Part shown: piece after piece, positions 9,877-17,940 of the stretch | Numbering within the stretch: the stretch's first letter is position 1 | How the letters are laid out: every line of letters begins with the position of its first letter | NCBI GenBank assembly: GCA_000955785.1 | Contig: JYOD01000047.1 | Location: 84,969-148,968 of the forward strand | Length of the DNA stretch: 64,000 nt | Direction: 5' to 3' | Source: Burkholderiaceae bacterium 16 | GTDB taxonomy: Bacteria; Pseudomonadota; Gammaproteobacteria; Burkholderiales; Burkholderiaceae | The notes under the pieces: model-generated | Seen by the model: the letters and a program-made list of their open reading frames with translations, nothing else | The model's database searches: none | What the model was told of the DNA's origin: nothing | Position numbers and translations under genes: made by a program

Positions 9877-9910
9877 AACAAAACGGCCACCCGAGGGTGG
9901 CCGTTTTGTT
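9877..9910 (+). terminator. Rho-independent terminator after hemW
   Basis: A perfect 15-bp inverted repeat (AACAAAACGGCCACC and its complement) encloses the loop CGAG. The A-rich and T-rich flanks let it work in both directions, so it probably also ends the leftward SlyB-like gene. Confidence 0.88.
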
Positions 9911-9943
9911 GTCGCAATTCTTGACGCGATACCCGCGTCCCGG

Positions 9944-10459
9944 TCAATACGGCATCGCCATGTCGTTGGCGACCTGCGCACGGGAACCAATGCGCAAGCT
10001 GCTGACATCGCGCTGCGTCACCGTGGCCAGACGGCCATCGTCCAACCGCACATTGACGCGATAGACGGTCTCGGTGCTGCTGCCTGCGCGCTTCTCGATC
10101 TGGTTGCCCGCTAAGCCACCCGCTACCGCACCGCCGATGGTCGCAATGGTATTGCCGGTACCCCCGCCAACCTGGTGCCCCAGCAGGCCGCCGGCGACGC
10201 CGCCGATTACCGTGCCGAGCACGCCCGAACTGTTCTTCTGGGTGGTCACCGGCTCGATCGACTCGACCCGGCCATGAAACACCGAACCCGCCGGCGCCTG
10301 GTAGGTATTCGTGCCCGGCGCCGGGGGCGGCGTCTGGTACCCAGCCTGCGGCAGCGGAGCGCCATAGCCGCCGCCATAACCACCGCCCGGCGCCGCGCAA
10401 CCCGCCAACCCGGTCAACGCGGCGGTCGCCGCTACGCCCAACAGAATCTTGCCCTTCAT
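9944..10459 (-). CDS. SlyB-like glycine-zipper outer-membrane lipoprotein
   Basis: A 171-residue lipoprotein precursor. The signal peptide ends in lipobox 'LAGC' with the lipidated Cys at 21. A Gly/Pro/Tyr-rich linker follows, then the glycine-zipper 2TM region 'VIGGVAGGLLGHQVGGGTGNT' and 'IGGAVAGGLAGNQIEK' (about 83-125), then a small C-terminal domain ending 'VANDMAMPY'. This is the organisation of SlyB/PcP outer-membrane lipoproteins, which are thought to stabilise the envelope. A TCCTCC complement (GGAGGA) sits just before the ATG. It is a single-gene unit facing the hemW terminator. Confidence 0.88.
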   Translation of the reverse strand: MKGKILLGVAATAALTGLAGCAAPGGGYGGGYGAPLPQAGYQTPPPAPGTNTYQAPAGSVFHGRVESIEPVTTQKNSSGVLGTVIGGVAGGLLGHQVGGGTGNTIATIGGAVAGGLAGNQIEKRAGSSTETVYRVNVRLDDGRLATVTQRDVSSLRIGSRAQVANDMAMPY

Positions 10460-10632
10460 CAGTTATCCTCCTCGATTGCCTGCAAATGCATGGGACAGGG
10501 GGACGCGCCACCCCGGCGCGCGCCCTCACGCATGATAGGAGCACCGAGCCTGAAAGAAGGTTCCGCCGTATCCGAGAGACACCGACAAGACAACATTGCA
10601 CAACATGCGCGACCAAGCGTCTCCGCCCTTGC

Positions 10633-10638
10633 TATAAT
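10633..10638 (+). promoter_or_regulatory. Possible -10 element upstream of tRNA-Ser
   Basis: TATAAT is followed by the GC-rich stretch GCGCGGCG, the kind of discriminator seen at stringently controlled stable-RNA promoters. It is about 95 bp before the tRNA, and no clear -35 was found. A second candidate (TACAAT, 10711-10716) is closer. Which one is used is not known. Confidence 0.35.
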
Positions 10639-10733
10639 GCGCGGCGCTGGCCGTTGCGCCAGCGTCAATGCAGCATGAAGCACGAGCGGAGACCTCCCCC
10701 CTGTTCGCGCTACAATGCCTGCACTTCCTTACT

Positions 10734-10823
10734 GGAAGCGTGGCCGAGTGGTTTAAGGCAGCAGTCTTGAAAACTGCCGATGGGGTGACCCATCCGTGAG
10801 TTCGAATCTCACCGCTTCCGCCA
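10734..10823 (+). tRNA. tRNA-Ser (anticodon UGA)
   Basis: A 90-nt class II tRNA. The acceptor arms GGAAGCG and CGCTTCC pair, followed by the G discriminator and an encoded CCA. The anticodon stem-loop GCAGT-CTTGAAA-ACTGC gives anticodon TGA, reading UCN serine codons. A long variable arm (GATGGGGTGACCCATC) and the T-loop GTTCGAATC are present. No integrase or repeated 3' end is nearby, so it does not look like an occupied integration site. Confidence 0.97.
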
Positions 10824-10874
10824 GATTTTCCGCTCGCGAATGCAGCCGCCTCGATTGAGCGAAACGACAAACGG

Positions 10875-11249
10875 TCACTCCGGTTTGCCTGGTTCCGTCA
10901 ACAAGCGGTACGCCTCCTCCTGCGATATATCCAGCCGATAGTGCCGCGCCAGCATCCGCGCGAAATAGTGCGCGGCGCCGGGCTCGCAGTGCCTGAGCTG
11001 CTCGCGATAGGCCTCCAGCTCGAAACGCAGGCGCCAGCGCGGGCTGAGCAGGTAGAACACGCCCATCAGCCCCCCCGAGCGCCAGAACTGCCGCACGTGC
11101 ACCTTCTCATGCTCGATCAGCGCATGGCTGACGCCAGGCCGCACCAGGATCAGCGGCCCCGGCGCGAAGCCGTCGAACCCGCGCGGAATCAGCCACCGGG
11201 ACTCTGTCTCGATCAGCAGGCAGGGCGGCGATTTGCAGAAGCGGATCAT
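10875..11249 (-). CDS. Small hypothetical protein with HEXXH zinc-peptidase motif
   Basis: A 124-residue protein that I do not recognise by name. It has 'IEHEKVHVRQF', an HEXXH motif at 47-51, and downstream 'FELEAYREQ', where Glu79 is placed like the third zinc ligand of gluzincins. A hydrophobic stretch between them ('GGLMGVFYLL') may be buried or membrane associated. No signal peptide is seen. The start was placed at MIRFCK rather than the upstream in-frame Met, because the longer frame would run back through the hairpin at 11344. A minimal zinc metallopeptidase is plausible, but function is unknown. It stands alone between tRNA-Ser and the glucarate genes. Confidence 0.7.
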   Translation of the reverse strand: MIRFCKSPPCLLIETESRWLIPRGFDGFAPGPLILVRPGVSHALIEHEKVHVRQFWRSGGLMGVFYLLSPRWRLRFELEAYREQLRHCEPGAAHYFARMLARHYRLDISQEEAYRLLTEPGKPE

Positions 11250-11343
11250 GGAAGGCGCCAGCGGCGGGGCAGCGCAAAGCGCGCGTAGCCCAAGCCTATC
11301 AGGTTGCGCGTGCCCGCACCCGAATCCGCTCCGCAAATGAAAA

Positions 11344-11365
11344 TGCCCCGCAGACAGGCGGGGCA
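11344..11365 (-). terminator. Terminator of the Bug/gudD transcription unit
   Basis: Eight-bp arms TGCCCCGC and GCGGGGCA enclose a 6-nt loop. On the minus strand the hairpin is followed by ATTTTCATTT, so it suits leftward transcripts from the Bug gene. Confidence 0.7.
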
Positions 11366-11395
11366 AAGAGCAATGCTTGCGCCGATACCGCGAAC

Positions 11396-12433
11396 CTAGT
11401 CGATGCTGATCTTGCCGGCTTCGATCACGGTCTTCCAGCGCTGTAGCTCCTGCTTCTCGAACTGTTCGAACTGCTCGGGCGTGTTGGCGACCACCTCGAA
11501 ACCGTTCTCGGCCAGCTTCTGCCGCATCTGGGGCTCATTGAGCGCGCCGACAAGGGCGGCATGCAGCTTGGCCTTGACGTCCTTCGGCAGCCCGCGCGGC
11601 GCCGCCACGGCTTGCCACGAATACACATCGACGTCCTTCACGCCGCTTTCCGCCATGGTGGGCACGTTGGGCAGCACGGACGAGCGCTTGTCGCCAGTTA
11701 CCGCCAGCGCCTTCAGCTTGCCGCTGCGAATATGCTGGAGCACGGCGTTCACGTTCTGGAATGAGACGTCCACCTGGCCGGCGAGCAGGTCGGAGATGGC
11801 CGGCGCCCCGCCCTTATAGGGAACATGGAGTCCGTCGGTACCGGATTTCTGCCAGAACAACGCGGCCGTCAGGTGGTCTGACGAGCCGGCTCCGGAACTG
11901 GCAAATGCGACCTTGCCAGGATTCTTCTTCATGTACGCAACCAGTTCCTGCAGGTTCTTCGCCGGGAAATCCGGCTTGGTGACCAGCACATTGGGCGCGC
12001 GCACGGCAACCGTCAGCAGGTCGAAGTCCTTGGCCGGGTCATAGCCAAGGTTCTTCTGCAGGAAGGGGTTCACGGCGTAGACGCCGATCGACGCCACCAG
12101 CAAGGTGTAGCCATCCGCGGGCGCGCGCTTGACCATGGTCGCGCCGATGGCCCCGGTGGCGCCCGGGCGGTTGTCCACCACGAAGGGCTGGCCCAGCTTC
12201 TCATTGAGCGGCACCGCCAGCATGCGCGCGATGGTGTCGGTGGAGCCTCCGGCCGGGAATGGCACCACGACCGAGACGGCCTTCTGGGGCCACGCCGTCG
12301 ATGCGACAGCGGTGCCGGCGGCCGCCAGCACTGCCACGGCTGCGATCATGGCGGTGGTCAATCGGCGCAGCGCGCGGTACGTGGGCGCGGCTGTGGTGCC
12401 GGTCATGCGGGACCGGTCGTCAGTCTTGAACAT
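11396..12433 (-). CDS. Bug-family (TctC) periplasmic solute-binding protein
   Basis: A 345-residue precursor with a signal peptide ('TTAMIAAVAVLAAAGTAVAS', cleavage near residue 45) and the Bug fold: 'WPQKAVSVVVPFPAGGSTDTIARMLA', 'VVDNRPGATGAIGA' and 'DGYTLLVASIG'. Bug proteins bind small carboxylates for TctAB-type transporters or for sensing. It lies about 50 bp downstream of gudD on the same strand with a good GAGGAG site, so glucarate or a related aldarate is the likely ligand. That is inference from context. No TctA or TctB gene is in the window. Confidence 0.9.
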   Translation of the reverse strand: MFKTDDRSRMTGTTAAPTYRALRRLTTAMIAAVAVLAAAGTAVASTAWPQKAVSVVVPFPAGGSTDTIARMLAVPLNEKLGQPFVVDNRPGATGAIGATMVKRAPADGYTLLVASIGVYAVNPFLQKNLGYDPAKDFDLLTVAVRAPNVLVTKPDFPAKNLQELVAYMKKNPGKVAFASSGAGSSDHLTAALFWQKSGTDGLHVPYKGGAPAISDLLAGQVDVSFQNVNAVLQHIRSGKLKALAVTGDKRSSVLPNVPTMAESGVKDVDVYSWQAVAAPRGLPKDVKAKLHAALVGALNEPQMRQKLAENGFEVVANTPEQFEQFEKQELQRWKTVIEAGKISID

Positions 12434-12484
12434 CGTTGTCTCCTCGCTTCTGAGTGGTATTTCTTGTGTCCGGATGGTCCGCGC

Positions 12485-13852
12485 TCACCGGACCATGCAC
12501 GGCGCCTTATTGTTGAAGGTCCAGCCCGGGATCAGGAATTGCATGGCAGCCGCATCGTCGCGCGCGCCCAGTCCCATGTTCTTGTAGCGCTCGTGCGCCA
12601 GCGCCACCTGCTCCATATCGAGTTCGACGCCGAGGCCCGGCTGCGCCGGCACGGCTACCTTGCCGTTCTCGATCTTCAGCGGCGCCTTGGTCAGGCGTTC
12701 GCCGTCCTGCCAGATCCAGTGCGTATCGATCGCGGTGACGCGGCCCGGCGCGGCAGCGGCCACATGGGTGAACATGGCCAGCGAAATATCGAAATGGTTG
12801 TTGGAGTGCGAGCCCCAGGTCAGGCCCCATTCGGCGCACATCTGCGCGACCCGCACCGAGCCCTGCATGGTCCAGAAATGCGGATCGGCCAGCGGGATAT
12901 CGACCGACTGCAGGCGCACCGCGTGGCCCATCTGGCGCCAGTCGGTCGCGACCATATTGGTGGCGGTGGGCAGGCCGGTGGCGGTGCGGAACTCGGCCAT
13001 GACCTCGCGGCCCGAATAACCATCCTCCGCGCCGCACGGATCTTCGGCATAGGCCAGTACGCCATGCTTGTCGCGGCACAGGCGCACGGCTTCGGCCAGC
13101 GACCACGCGCCGTTGGGGTCCAGCGTGATACGCGCCCTGGGGAAGCGTTCGGCAAGCGCCAGGATGGCTTCCATCTCTTCATCGCCGCGCAGCACGCCGC
13201 CCTTGAGCTTGAAGTCGTTGAAGCCGTAGCGTGCATAGGCCGCCTCCGCCAGTCGTACCACGCCTTCTGCGCTCATTGCCGCTTCGTTGCGCAGGCGGAA
13301 CCACTCGTTGTCCGCCTCTGGCTCGCTGCGATAGCCGAGCGTGGTGCGGCTGCGGTCGCCGATATAGAACAGGTAGCCCAGCATCTCCACCGCATCGCGT
13401 TGCTGGCCCTCGCCAAGCAAGGCCGCTACTGGCACGCCGAGGTGCTTGCCGAGCAGGTCCAGCAGGGCCGCTTCCAGCGCGGTGACGGCATGGATGGTGA
13501 TGCGCAGGTCGAAGGTCTGCAGGCCGCGCCCGCCCGCATCGCGGCTGGCAAAGGCACTGCGTACGCTATTGAGCAAGGCCTGGTGATTGCCGATCGATTG
13601 CCCCACGATGAGTTCCCGCGCATCCTCCAGGGTCTGGCGGATCGCTTCGCCGCCCGGCACTTCGCCAACGCCGGTATTCCCCGCGCTGTCCTTGAGGATG
13701 ACGATATTGCGGGTGAAGAACGGACCGTGGGCACCCGACAGGTTCATCAGCATGCTGTCGTGGCCGGCTACCGGCACCACAGTGAGTTCGGTGACGACGG
13801 GCGTGCCTGCGACGGGCGCGGCGCGGGTAGCGGAGATGGGTGTCTGGATCAT
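12485..13852 (-). CDS. gudD: Glucarate dehydratase
   Basis: An enolase-superfamily enzyme that dehydrates D-glucarate to 5-keto-4-deoxyglucarate. The 455-residue length fits GudD. Seen: N-terminal capping domain ('[13 protein letters not shown]'), 'FNDFKLKGG' with the KxK catalytic lysine, metal ligands in 'LDPNGAW' and 'EDPCGAEDG', 'ATNMVATDW', and the C-terminal '[11 protein letters not shown]' with the catalytic His. It is followed by a Bug binding protein and is divergent from a FadR-type regulator. The 2-oxoglutarate semialdehyde dehydrogenase that completes the route is at 15117. Confidence 0.95.
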   Translation of the reverse strand: MIQTPISATRAAPVAGTPVVTELTVVPVAGHDSMLMNLSGAHGPFFTRNIVILKDSAGNTGVGEVPGGEAIRQTLEDARELIVGQSIGNHQALLNSVRSAFASRDAGGRGLQTFDLRITIHAVTALEAALLDLLGKHLGVPVAALLGEGQQRDAVEMLGYLFYIGDRSRTTLGYRSEPEADNEWFRLRNEAAMSAEGVVRLAEAAYARYGFNDFKLKGGVLRGDEEMEAILALAERFPRARITLDPNGAWSLAEAVRLCRDKHGVLAYAEDPCGAEDGYSGREVMAEFRTATGLPTATNMVATDWRQMGHAVRLQSVDIPLADPHFWTMQGSVRVAQMCAEWGLTWGSHSNNHFDISLAMFTHVAAAAPGRVTAIDTHWIWQDGERLTKAPLKIENGKVAVPAQPGLGVELDMEQVALAHERYKNMGLGARDDAAAMQFLIPGWTFNNKAPCMVR

Positions 13853-14004
13853 GTCGAATTCCGGCGGAAAGAGCAGTGCACGGCCTGGCGGCGGCGGATC
13901 TTACGGGTTGTCTCGGTCTGGCTGCCCGGTTGCTGCCGGGTACCTGTTCGTCGGTGCTGGCCGGGCCTGAAATTGAGTTGGAGGCCCGAGACACCTGTTA
14001 TCGG

Positions 14005-14033
14005 TCGTCATATAACTTACGACGCAGTATAAT
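14005..14033 (+). promoter_or_regulatory. Promoter and putative operator of the FadR-type regulator
   Basis: TCGTCA (14005-14010), a 17-bp spacer and a perfect TATAAT (14028-14033) form a promoter 40 bp before the regulator gene. An inverted repeat GTCGT-N10-ACGAC (14004-14023) covers the -35 and most of the spacer, a position suited to repression. A related motif is at 14888-14905. Autorepression and control of the divergent gudD are inferred. Confidence 0.6.
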
Positions 14034-14072
14034 GAGCCCATCGAGATCCGGTCAAGCCCCCTGCCCACTATC

Positions 14073-14819
14073 ATGTCAAACCCGATGTTTGCCTCCACCA
14101 CCCCGCTGCGGCGCCGCGGCCGCACGCTTGCCGAAGAGGCGGTGAGCAACCTGAGCGAGCGCATCCAGCAAGGCCTGCTCAAGCCGGGCGACAAGCTGCC
14201 GACAGAATCCGAAATCATGGCCGCGCTTGGCGTCAGCCGCACCGTGGTGCGCGAAGCGCTGTCGCGGCTGCAGGCCAGCGGCCTGGTCGAGACCCGCCAC
14301 GGCATCGGCACCTTCGTGCTGGCGCGCAGTACCGAGAACGGCTCGCCCTTCCGCATCGACCCGGCCACCATGGGAACCGCCATGGACGTGCTGGCCATGC
14401 TGGAATTCCGCGTCAGCCTGGAAGCCGAGGCCGCCAGCCTGGCAGCGTCCCGGCGCAGCGACGAGCAGCTGGCGGCAATGCGCCGTGCGCTCGACGAACT
14501 CAAGCGCACGGCGGCCGGCGGCGAGGATTCGGTGGGGGCTGATTTCGAGTTCCACCTCGTCATTGCGCGCGCTACCGGCAATCGCTATTTCACCGACATC
14601 ATGGGACATCTCGGCACCATGGTGATCCCGCGCAGCCGGCTGCACGTCAGCGCACAGGAGCGCGAGCAATATCTCGAGCGCGTCAATATCGAGCACGAGA
14701 ATATCTACGATGCGATCGAGCGGCGCGACCCCGAAGGCGCCAAGGCCGCCATGCGCATGCACCTGACCAACAGCCGCGAGCGGCTGCGCAAGGCATCGGC
14801 GGCGGTGGAAGCAAGCTAA
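14073..14819 (+). CDS. FadR/GntR-family transcriptional regulator (FCD domain)
   Basis: A 248-residue regulator. The N-terminal winged helix ('LAEEAVSNLSERIQQGLLKPGDKLPTE' then 'LGVSRTVVREALSRLQASGLVETRHGIGTFV', residues 18-80) is of GntR type. The C-terminal FCD ligand domain (about 100-240) has 'FEFHLVIARATGN' and the His-rich positions that bind a metal and a carboxylate effector in this subfamily. It lies between gudD (divergent) and the semialdehyde dehydrogenase (same strand), so it probably controls glucarate catabolism with an aldarate or a pathway intermediate as inducer. Confidence 0.9.
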   Translation: MSNPMFASTTPLRRRGRTLAEEAVSNLSERIQQGLLKPGDKLPTESEIMAALGVSRTVVREALSRLQASGLVETRHGIGTFVLARSTENGSPFRIDPATMGTAMDVLAMLEFRVSLEAEAASLAASRRSDEQLAAMRRALDELKRTAAGGEDSVGADFEFHLVIARATGNRYFTDIMGHLGTMVIPRSRLHVSAQEREQYLERVNIEHENIYDAIERRDPEGAKAAMRMHLTNSRERLRKASAAVEAS

Positions 14820-14887
14820 GGATTGGGAGGTCTGGAGAACCCCGGCGCGACCGGAGGTTTTCCTGCTTGCTAGCAAAGTAGCTCGTG

Positions 14888-14917
14888 TTGTATGATGTCT
14901 TACAATAAGTCTGATAA
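14888..14917 (+). promoter_or_regulatory. Promoter and putative operator of the semialdehyde dehydrogenase gene
   Basis: TTGTAT (14888-14893) and TGATAA (14912-14917) are 18 bp apart and fit a sigma-70 promoter. The inverted repeat TTGTA-N8-TACAA (14888-14905) overlaps the -35 and spacer. It matches the site at 14005-14022 in 11 of 18 positions, including GT near the left and CTTAC near the right. The rest of the 297-bp gap (14820-15116) holds no gene I can support. Confidence 0.5.
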
Positions 14918-15116
14918 GACCTTAGCGCTGCTCGCTGGCCCCGCGGCGTTAGTCCAGAGCCACATGGCCGCGCGTCCGCGCAACTACCGTCTGTCGCGCT
15001 AGCCAGTGCCTCGAATCAATGCGAGCCGCTCGCAAGACAACCCCGGAAATCCCGCTCGCGCTGCGGCGCGGGCACCCTCTTGATCCTTGATCGCAGTTGA
15101 AAAGCAGGAAACGCTC

Positions 15117-16694
15117 ATGACCATCACCGGCGAAATGCTGATCGGCGCCAGCGCAGTGCGCGGCACCACCAAGATCCTCCATGCCACCAACCCGGCCACG
15201 GGCGAAACGCTCGCACCGGAATTCCATGGCGGCGGCGCCGCCGAGGCCGAGCGCGCCTGCGTGCTGGCCGAAGCCGCGTTCGACACTTACCGGAACACCT
15301 CGCCGGAAACCCGCGCGCAGTTCCTGGAATCCATCGCCAACGGCCTGGAAGCCCTGGGCGACACGCTGATCGAGCGCGCCCACGCCGAAAGCGCGCTGCC
15401 GGTTGCGCGCCTGCAGGGCGAACGCGCACGCACCGCCGGCCAGTTGCGCCTGTTCGCGAGCGTGCTGCGCGATGGCCGCTGGCAATCCGCCACGCTCGAC
15501 TCCGCCTTGCCGGAGCGCACGCCGCCGCGCCCCGACCTGCGCCTGCAGAAGATCGCTATCGGGCCGGTAGCGGTATTCGGCGCCAGTAACTTCCCGCTGG
15601 CGTTCTCGGTGGCGGGCGGCGATACCGCGTCGGCGCTGGCTGCGGGCTGCCCGGTCATCGTGAAAGCGCACTCGGCCCACCTCGGCACCTCCGAGCTGGT
15701 CGGCCGCGTGATCCAGAAGGCCGTGGCGGACGCCGGGCTGCCCGAAGGCGTGTTCTCGCTGTTGGTCGGCGCGGGCGTTGCCGTGGGTACGGCCATGGTG
15801 GCGCATCCTTCGATCCAGGCAGTGGGCTTTACCGGCTCGCGCAGCGGCGGCCTGGCGCTGGTGCAGACAGCCAACAGCCGGCCGCAGCCGATCCCCGTCT
15901 ATGCGGAGATGAGCAGCATCAACCCGGTGTTCCTGCTACCGGCGGCGCTGGCCGCCCGCGGCGCGGAGATCGCGCGCAACCTGGTGGATTCGCTGGTGAT
16001 GGGCGTGGGCCAGTTCTGCACCAACCCCGGCCTGTTGCTGGCCGTGGAAAGCCCGGCGCTGGATGGGTTTCGCCAGGGCGCGATTGCGGCGCTGTCCGAA
16101 AAAGGCGCCGCCACCATGCTGACGCCCGGCATCTGCCAGGCTTACGACAACGGCGTGGCCCAGCTCGGCGACATCGAAGGACTGCGCCGCATTGGCAGCG
16201 GCAAGCCAGCGAGCGGCCCCAACCAGGCCCGCCCTGCGTTGTTCGAAACCACGGCTGAACGCTTCCTGGCAGACCATCGCATGGAAGCCGAAGTATTTGG
16301 CCCATCCTCGGTACTGGTCGTGTGCCGCGACCATGGGGAAATGCTGGCGGTGGCACGCCGGCTCGAAGGCCAGCTTACCGCCACCGTGCAAGCGGATGCA
16401 GGTGACCGCGCCGACGCCGGCAGCCTGCTGACGGTACTGGAGCGCAAGGCTGGGCGCGTGCTGTTCAATGGCTATCCGACCGGGGTGGAAGTGTCCTATG
16501 CGATGGTGCATGGCGGCCCCTTCCCCGCCACGTCGGATACGCGCGCCACCTCGGTCGGCGCTTCCGCGATCGAGCGCTTCCTGCGCCCGGTGTGCTATCA
16601 GAACGTGCCTGCGGAATTGCTGCCGCCGGCGCTGAAGGACGGCAACCCGTTGAAGGCGTGGCGTCTCACTGACGGACAACTGGCGCGCGACTGA
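15117..16694 (+). CDS. 2-oxoglutarate (alpha-ketoglutaric) semialdehyde dehydrogenase
   Basis: An aldehyde dehydrogenase superfamily enzyme of 525 residues, the length of the KGSADH groups tied to glucarate/galactarate and hydroxyproline breakdown. It oxidises 2-oxoglutarate semialdehyde to 2-oxoglutarate with NAD(P)+. Catalytic Cys301 lies in 'GVGQFCTNPG' and general-base Glu264 in 'YAEMSSINP'. The cofactor region is 'FGASNFPLAFSVAGGDTASALAAGCPV'. The start was set at MTITG because AGGA lies 9 bp upstream. Context with gudD gives the pathway. The intermediate 5-dehydro-4-deoxyglucarate dehydratase is not in the window. Confidence 0.92.
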   Translation: MTITGEMLIGASAVRGTTKILHATNPATGETLAPEFHGGGAAEAERACVLAEAAFDTYRNTSPETRAQFLESIANGLEALGDTLIERAHAESALPVARLQGERARTAGQLRLFASVLRDGRWQSATLDSALPERTPPRPDLRLQKIAIGPVAVFGASNFPLAFSVAGGDTASALAAGCPVIVKAHSAHLGTSELVGRVIQKAVADAGLPEGVFSLLVGAGVAVGTAMVAHPSIQAVGFTGSRSGGLALVQTANSRPQPIPVYAEMSSINPVFLLPAALAARGAEIARNLVDSLVMGVGQFCTNPGLLLAVESPALDGFRQGAIAALSEKGAATMLTPGICQAYDNGVAQLGDIEGLRRIGSGKPASGPNQARPALFETTAERFLADHRMEAEVFGPSSVLVVCRDHGEMLAVARRLEGQLTATVQADAGDRADAGSLLTVLERKAGRVLFNGYPTGVEVSYAMVHGGPFPATSDTRATSVGASAIERFLRPVCYQNVPAELLPPALKDGNPLKAWRLTDGQLARD

Positions 16695-16712
16695 CATTAC
16701 GCACAGCCGTAA

Positions 16713-16739
16713 AAAAGGGCCGGTAATCCCGGCCCTTTT
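16713..16739. terminator. Bidirectional terminator between the dehydrogenase and the ABC importer
   Basis: Eleven-bp arms AAAAGGGCCGG and CCGGCCCTTTT enclose a 5-nt loop. The A and T flanks allow use from both sides, which fits the convergent genes here. Confidence 0.85.
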
Positions 16740-16762
16740 CCATTTCGCGCGGCACCCGTTGC

Positions 16763-17938
16763 CTACGCTGCAATACGCTCGATCGCGGCCGGCGCCTGCG
16801 GCGGCTGGATCACCGGCGCGTTACCGCGCGAGCGGCCCGAGCTGAGATAGTCGGCAATCGATTCCTGCGTGACTTCGCCAAGATAGACACCATCGGCATC
16901 CACCACCGGCAGCCAGCTCGTGTTGTGCTGGTACATGCGCGAAAGCACGATGCGCAGGTGCTCGTCGAATGCAGCGGTCGCCATGAACGGCCGCAACGCA
17001 TTCGCGCACACCCCTTGCCCCGTGCGCGCGTCGCGCCGCGTGACGTAGCCGAGCGCGCGCTGCGTCTCGTCCACCACCGGCAGGTGACGCACATCCGCCT
17101 CGTCCATGAGGGCGAAAGCCTGCGCCAGCGGCATGTCCGGGCTGCAGGTCTGCGCCATGGTGGCGGCGTCGCCGGCGCGCACCAGCAGCAGGCGCTTGAG
17201 CGTATTGTCGTGGCCGATGAAGGCCTGCACGAAGTCGTCGGCCGGGCGCGCCAGCAGTGCGTCGGGATGGTCGAATTGCACCAGCTTGCCACCACGGAAT
17301 ACGGCCACGCGGTCGCCCAGCTTGATGGCCTCGTCGATGTCGTGCGAAACCATGATCACGGTCTTGCCAAGCTGGCGCTGCATCTGGAAGAACTCGTTCT
17401 GGATGCTCTCGCGATTGATCGGGTCGACCGCACCGAAGGGTTCGTCCATCAGCAACACGGGCGCATCCGCCGCGAGCGCGCGGATCACGCCGATGCGCTG
17501 CTGCTGGCCGCCCGACAATTCCCGCGGATAGCGCGTGAGCATCCTGCCGGGATCGAGTTGCACCATCGACATCAGTTCGCGCGCGCGCTCGCGGCAGCGC
17601 TTCTTGTCCCAGCCCAGCAGGCGTGGCACGACCATGATGTTCTCCTCGATGGTCATGTTCGGGAACAGGCCGATCTGCTGGATCACGTAGCCGATCTTGC
17701 GGCGCAGCGTGACTTCGTCCACGCGGGTGGTGTCCTCGCCGTCGATCAGGACCCGGCCGGAGCTGGGCTGGATCAGGCGGTTGATCATCTTGAGCGTGGT
17801 GGTCTTGCCGCAGCCCGAGGGACCGAGGAAGACGCAGATCTCGCCCTTGGGCACCGTGAGCGAGACGGCATCGACGGCGCGCACTTCGGCGCCGTCTTTC
17901 TGCTTGAAGGTCTTGGTGAGTTGGTCGAGTTCAATCAT
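16763..17938 (-). CDS. Glycine betaine/choline-type ABC transporter ATP-binding protein with CBS domains
   Basis: A 391-residue ATPase of the OpuCA/YehX family. Walker A 'GPSGCGKTT' (about 38-46), signature 'LSGGQQQR', Walker B 'VLLMDEP' and the H-loop 'MVSHDIDEA' are intact. Two C-terminal CBS modules follow (about 255-375; 'ADVRHLPVVDE', 'NTSWLPVVDADGVYLGEV'), which in OpuA-like systems sense ionic strength or nucleotides. It is the last gene of a leftward permease-binding protein-permease-ATPase set, starting 2 bp after the permease stop. The substrate (glycine betaine, choline or a similar quaternary amine) is inferred from family. Confidence 0.92.
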   Translation of the reverse strand: MIELDQLTKTFKQKDGAEVRAVDAVSLTVPKGEICVFLGPSGCGKTTTLKMINRLIQPSSGRVLIDGEDTTRVDEVTLRRKIGYVIQQIGLFPNMTIEENIMVVPRLLGWDKKRCRERARELMSMVQLDPGRMLTRYPRELSGGQQQRIGVIRALAADAPVLLMDEPFGAVDPINRESIQNEFFQMQRQLGKTVIMVSHDIDEAIKLGDRVAVFRGGKLVQFDHPDALLARPADDFVQAFIGHDNTLKRLLLVRAGDAATMAQTCSPDMPLAQAFALMDEADVRHLPVVDETQRALGYVTRRDARTGQGVCANALRPFMATAAFDEHLRIVLSRMYQHNTSWLPVVDADGVYLGEVTQESIADYLSSGRSRGNAPVIQPPQAPAAIERIAA

Positions 17939-17940
17939 GT

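Noticed and set aside
10459..10683. 74-codon frame on the minus strand between SlyB and tRNA-Ser
   Set aside because: No ribosome-binding site, no conserved feature, and it crosses the tRNA promoter region.
10734..10823. tRNA-Ser as a genomic-island attachment site
   Set aside because: No integrase, direct repeat of the tRNA 3' end, or change in base composition was seen on either side.
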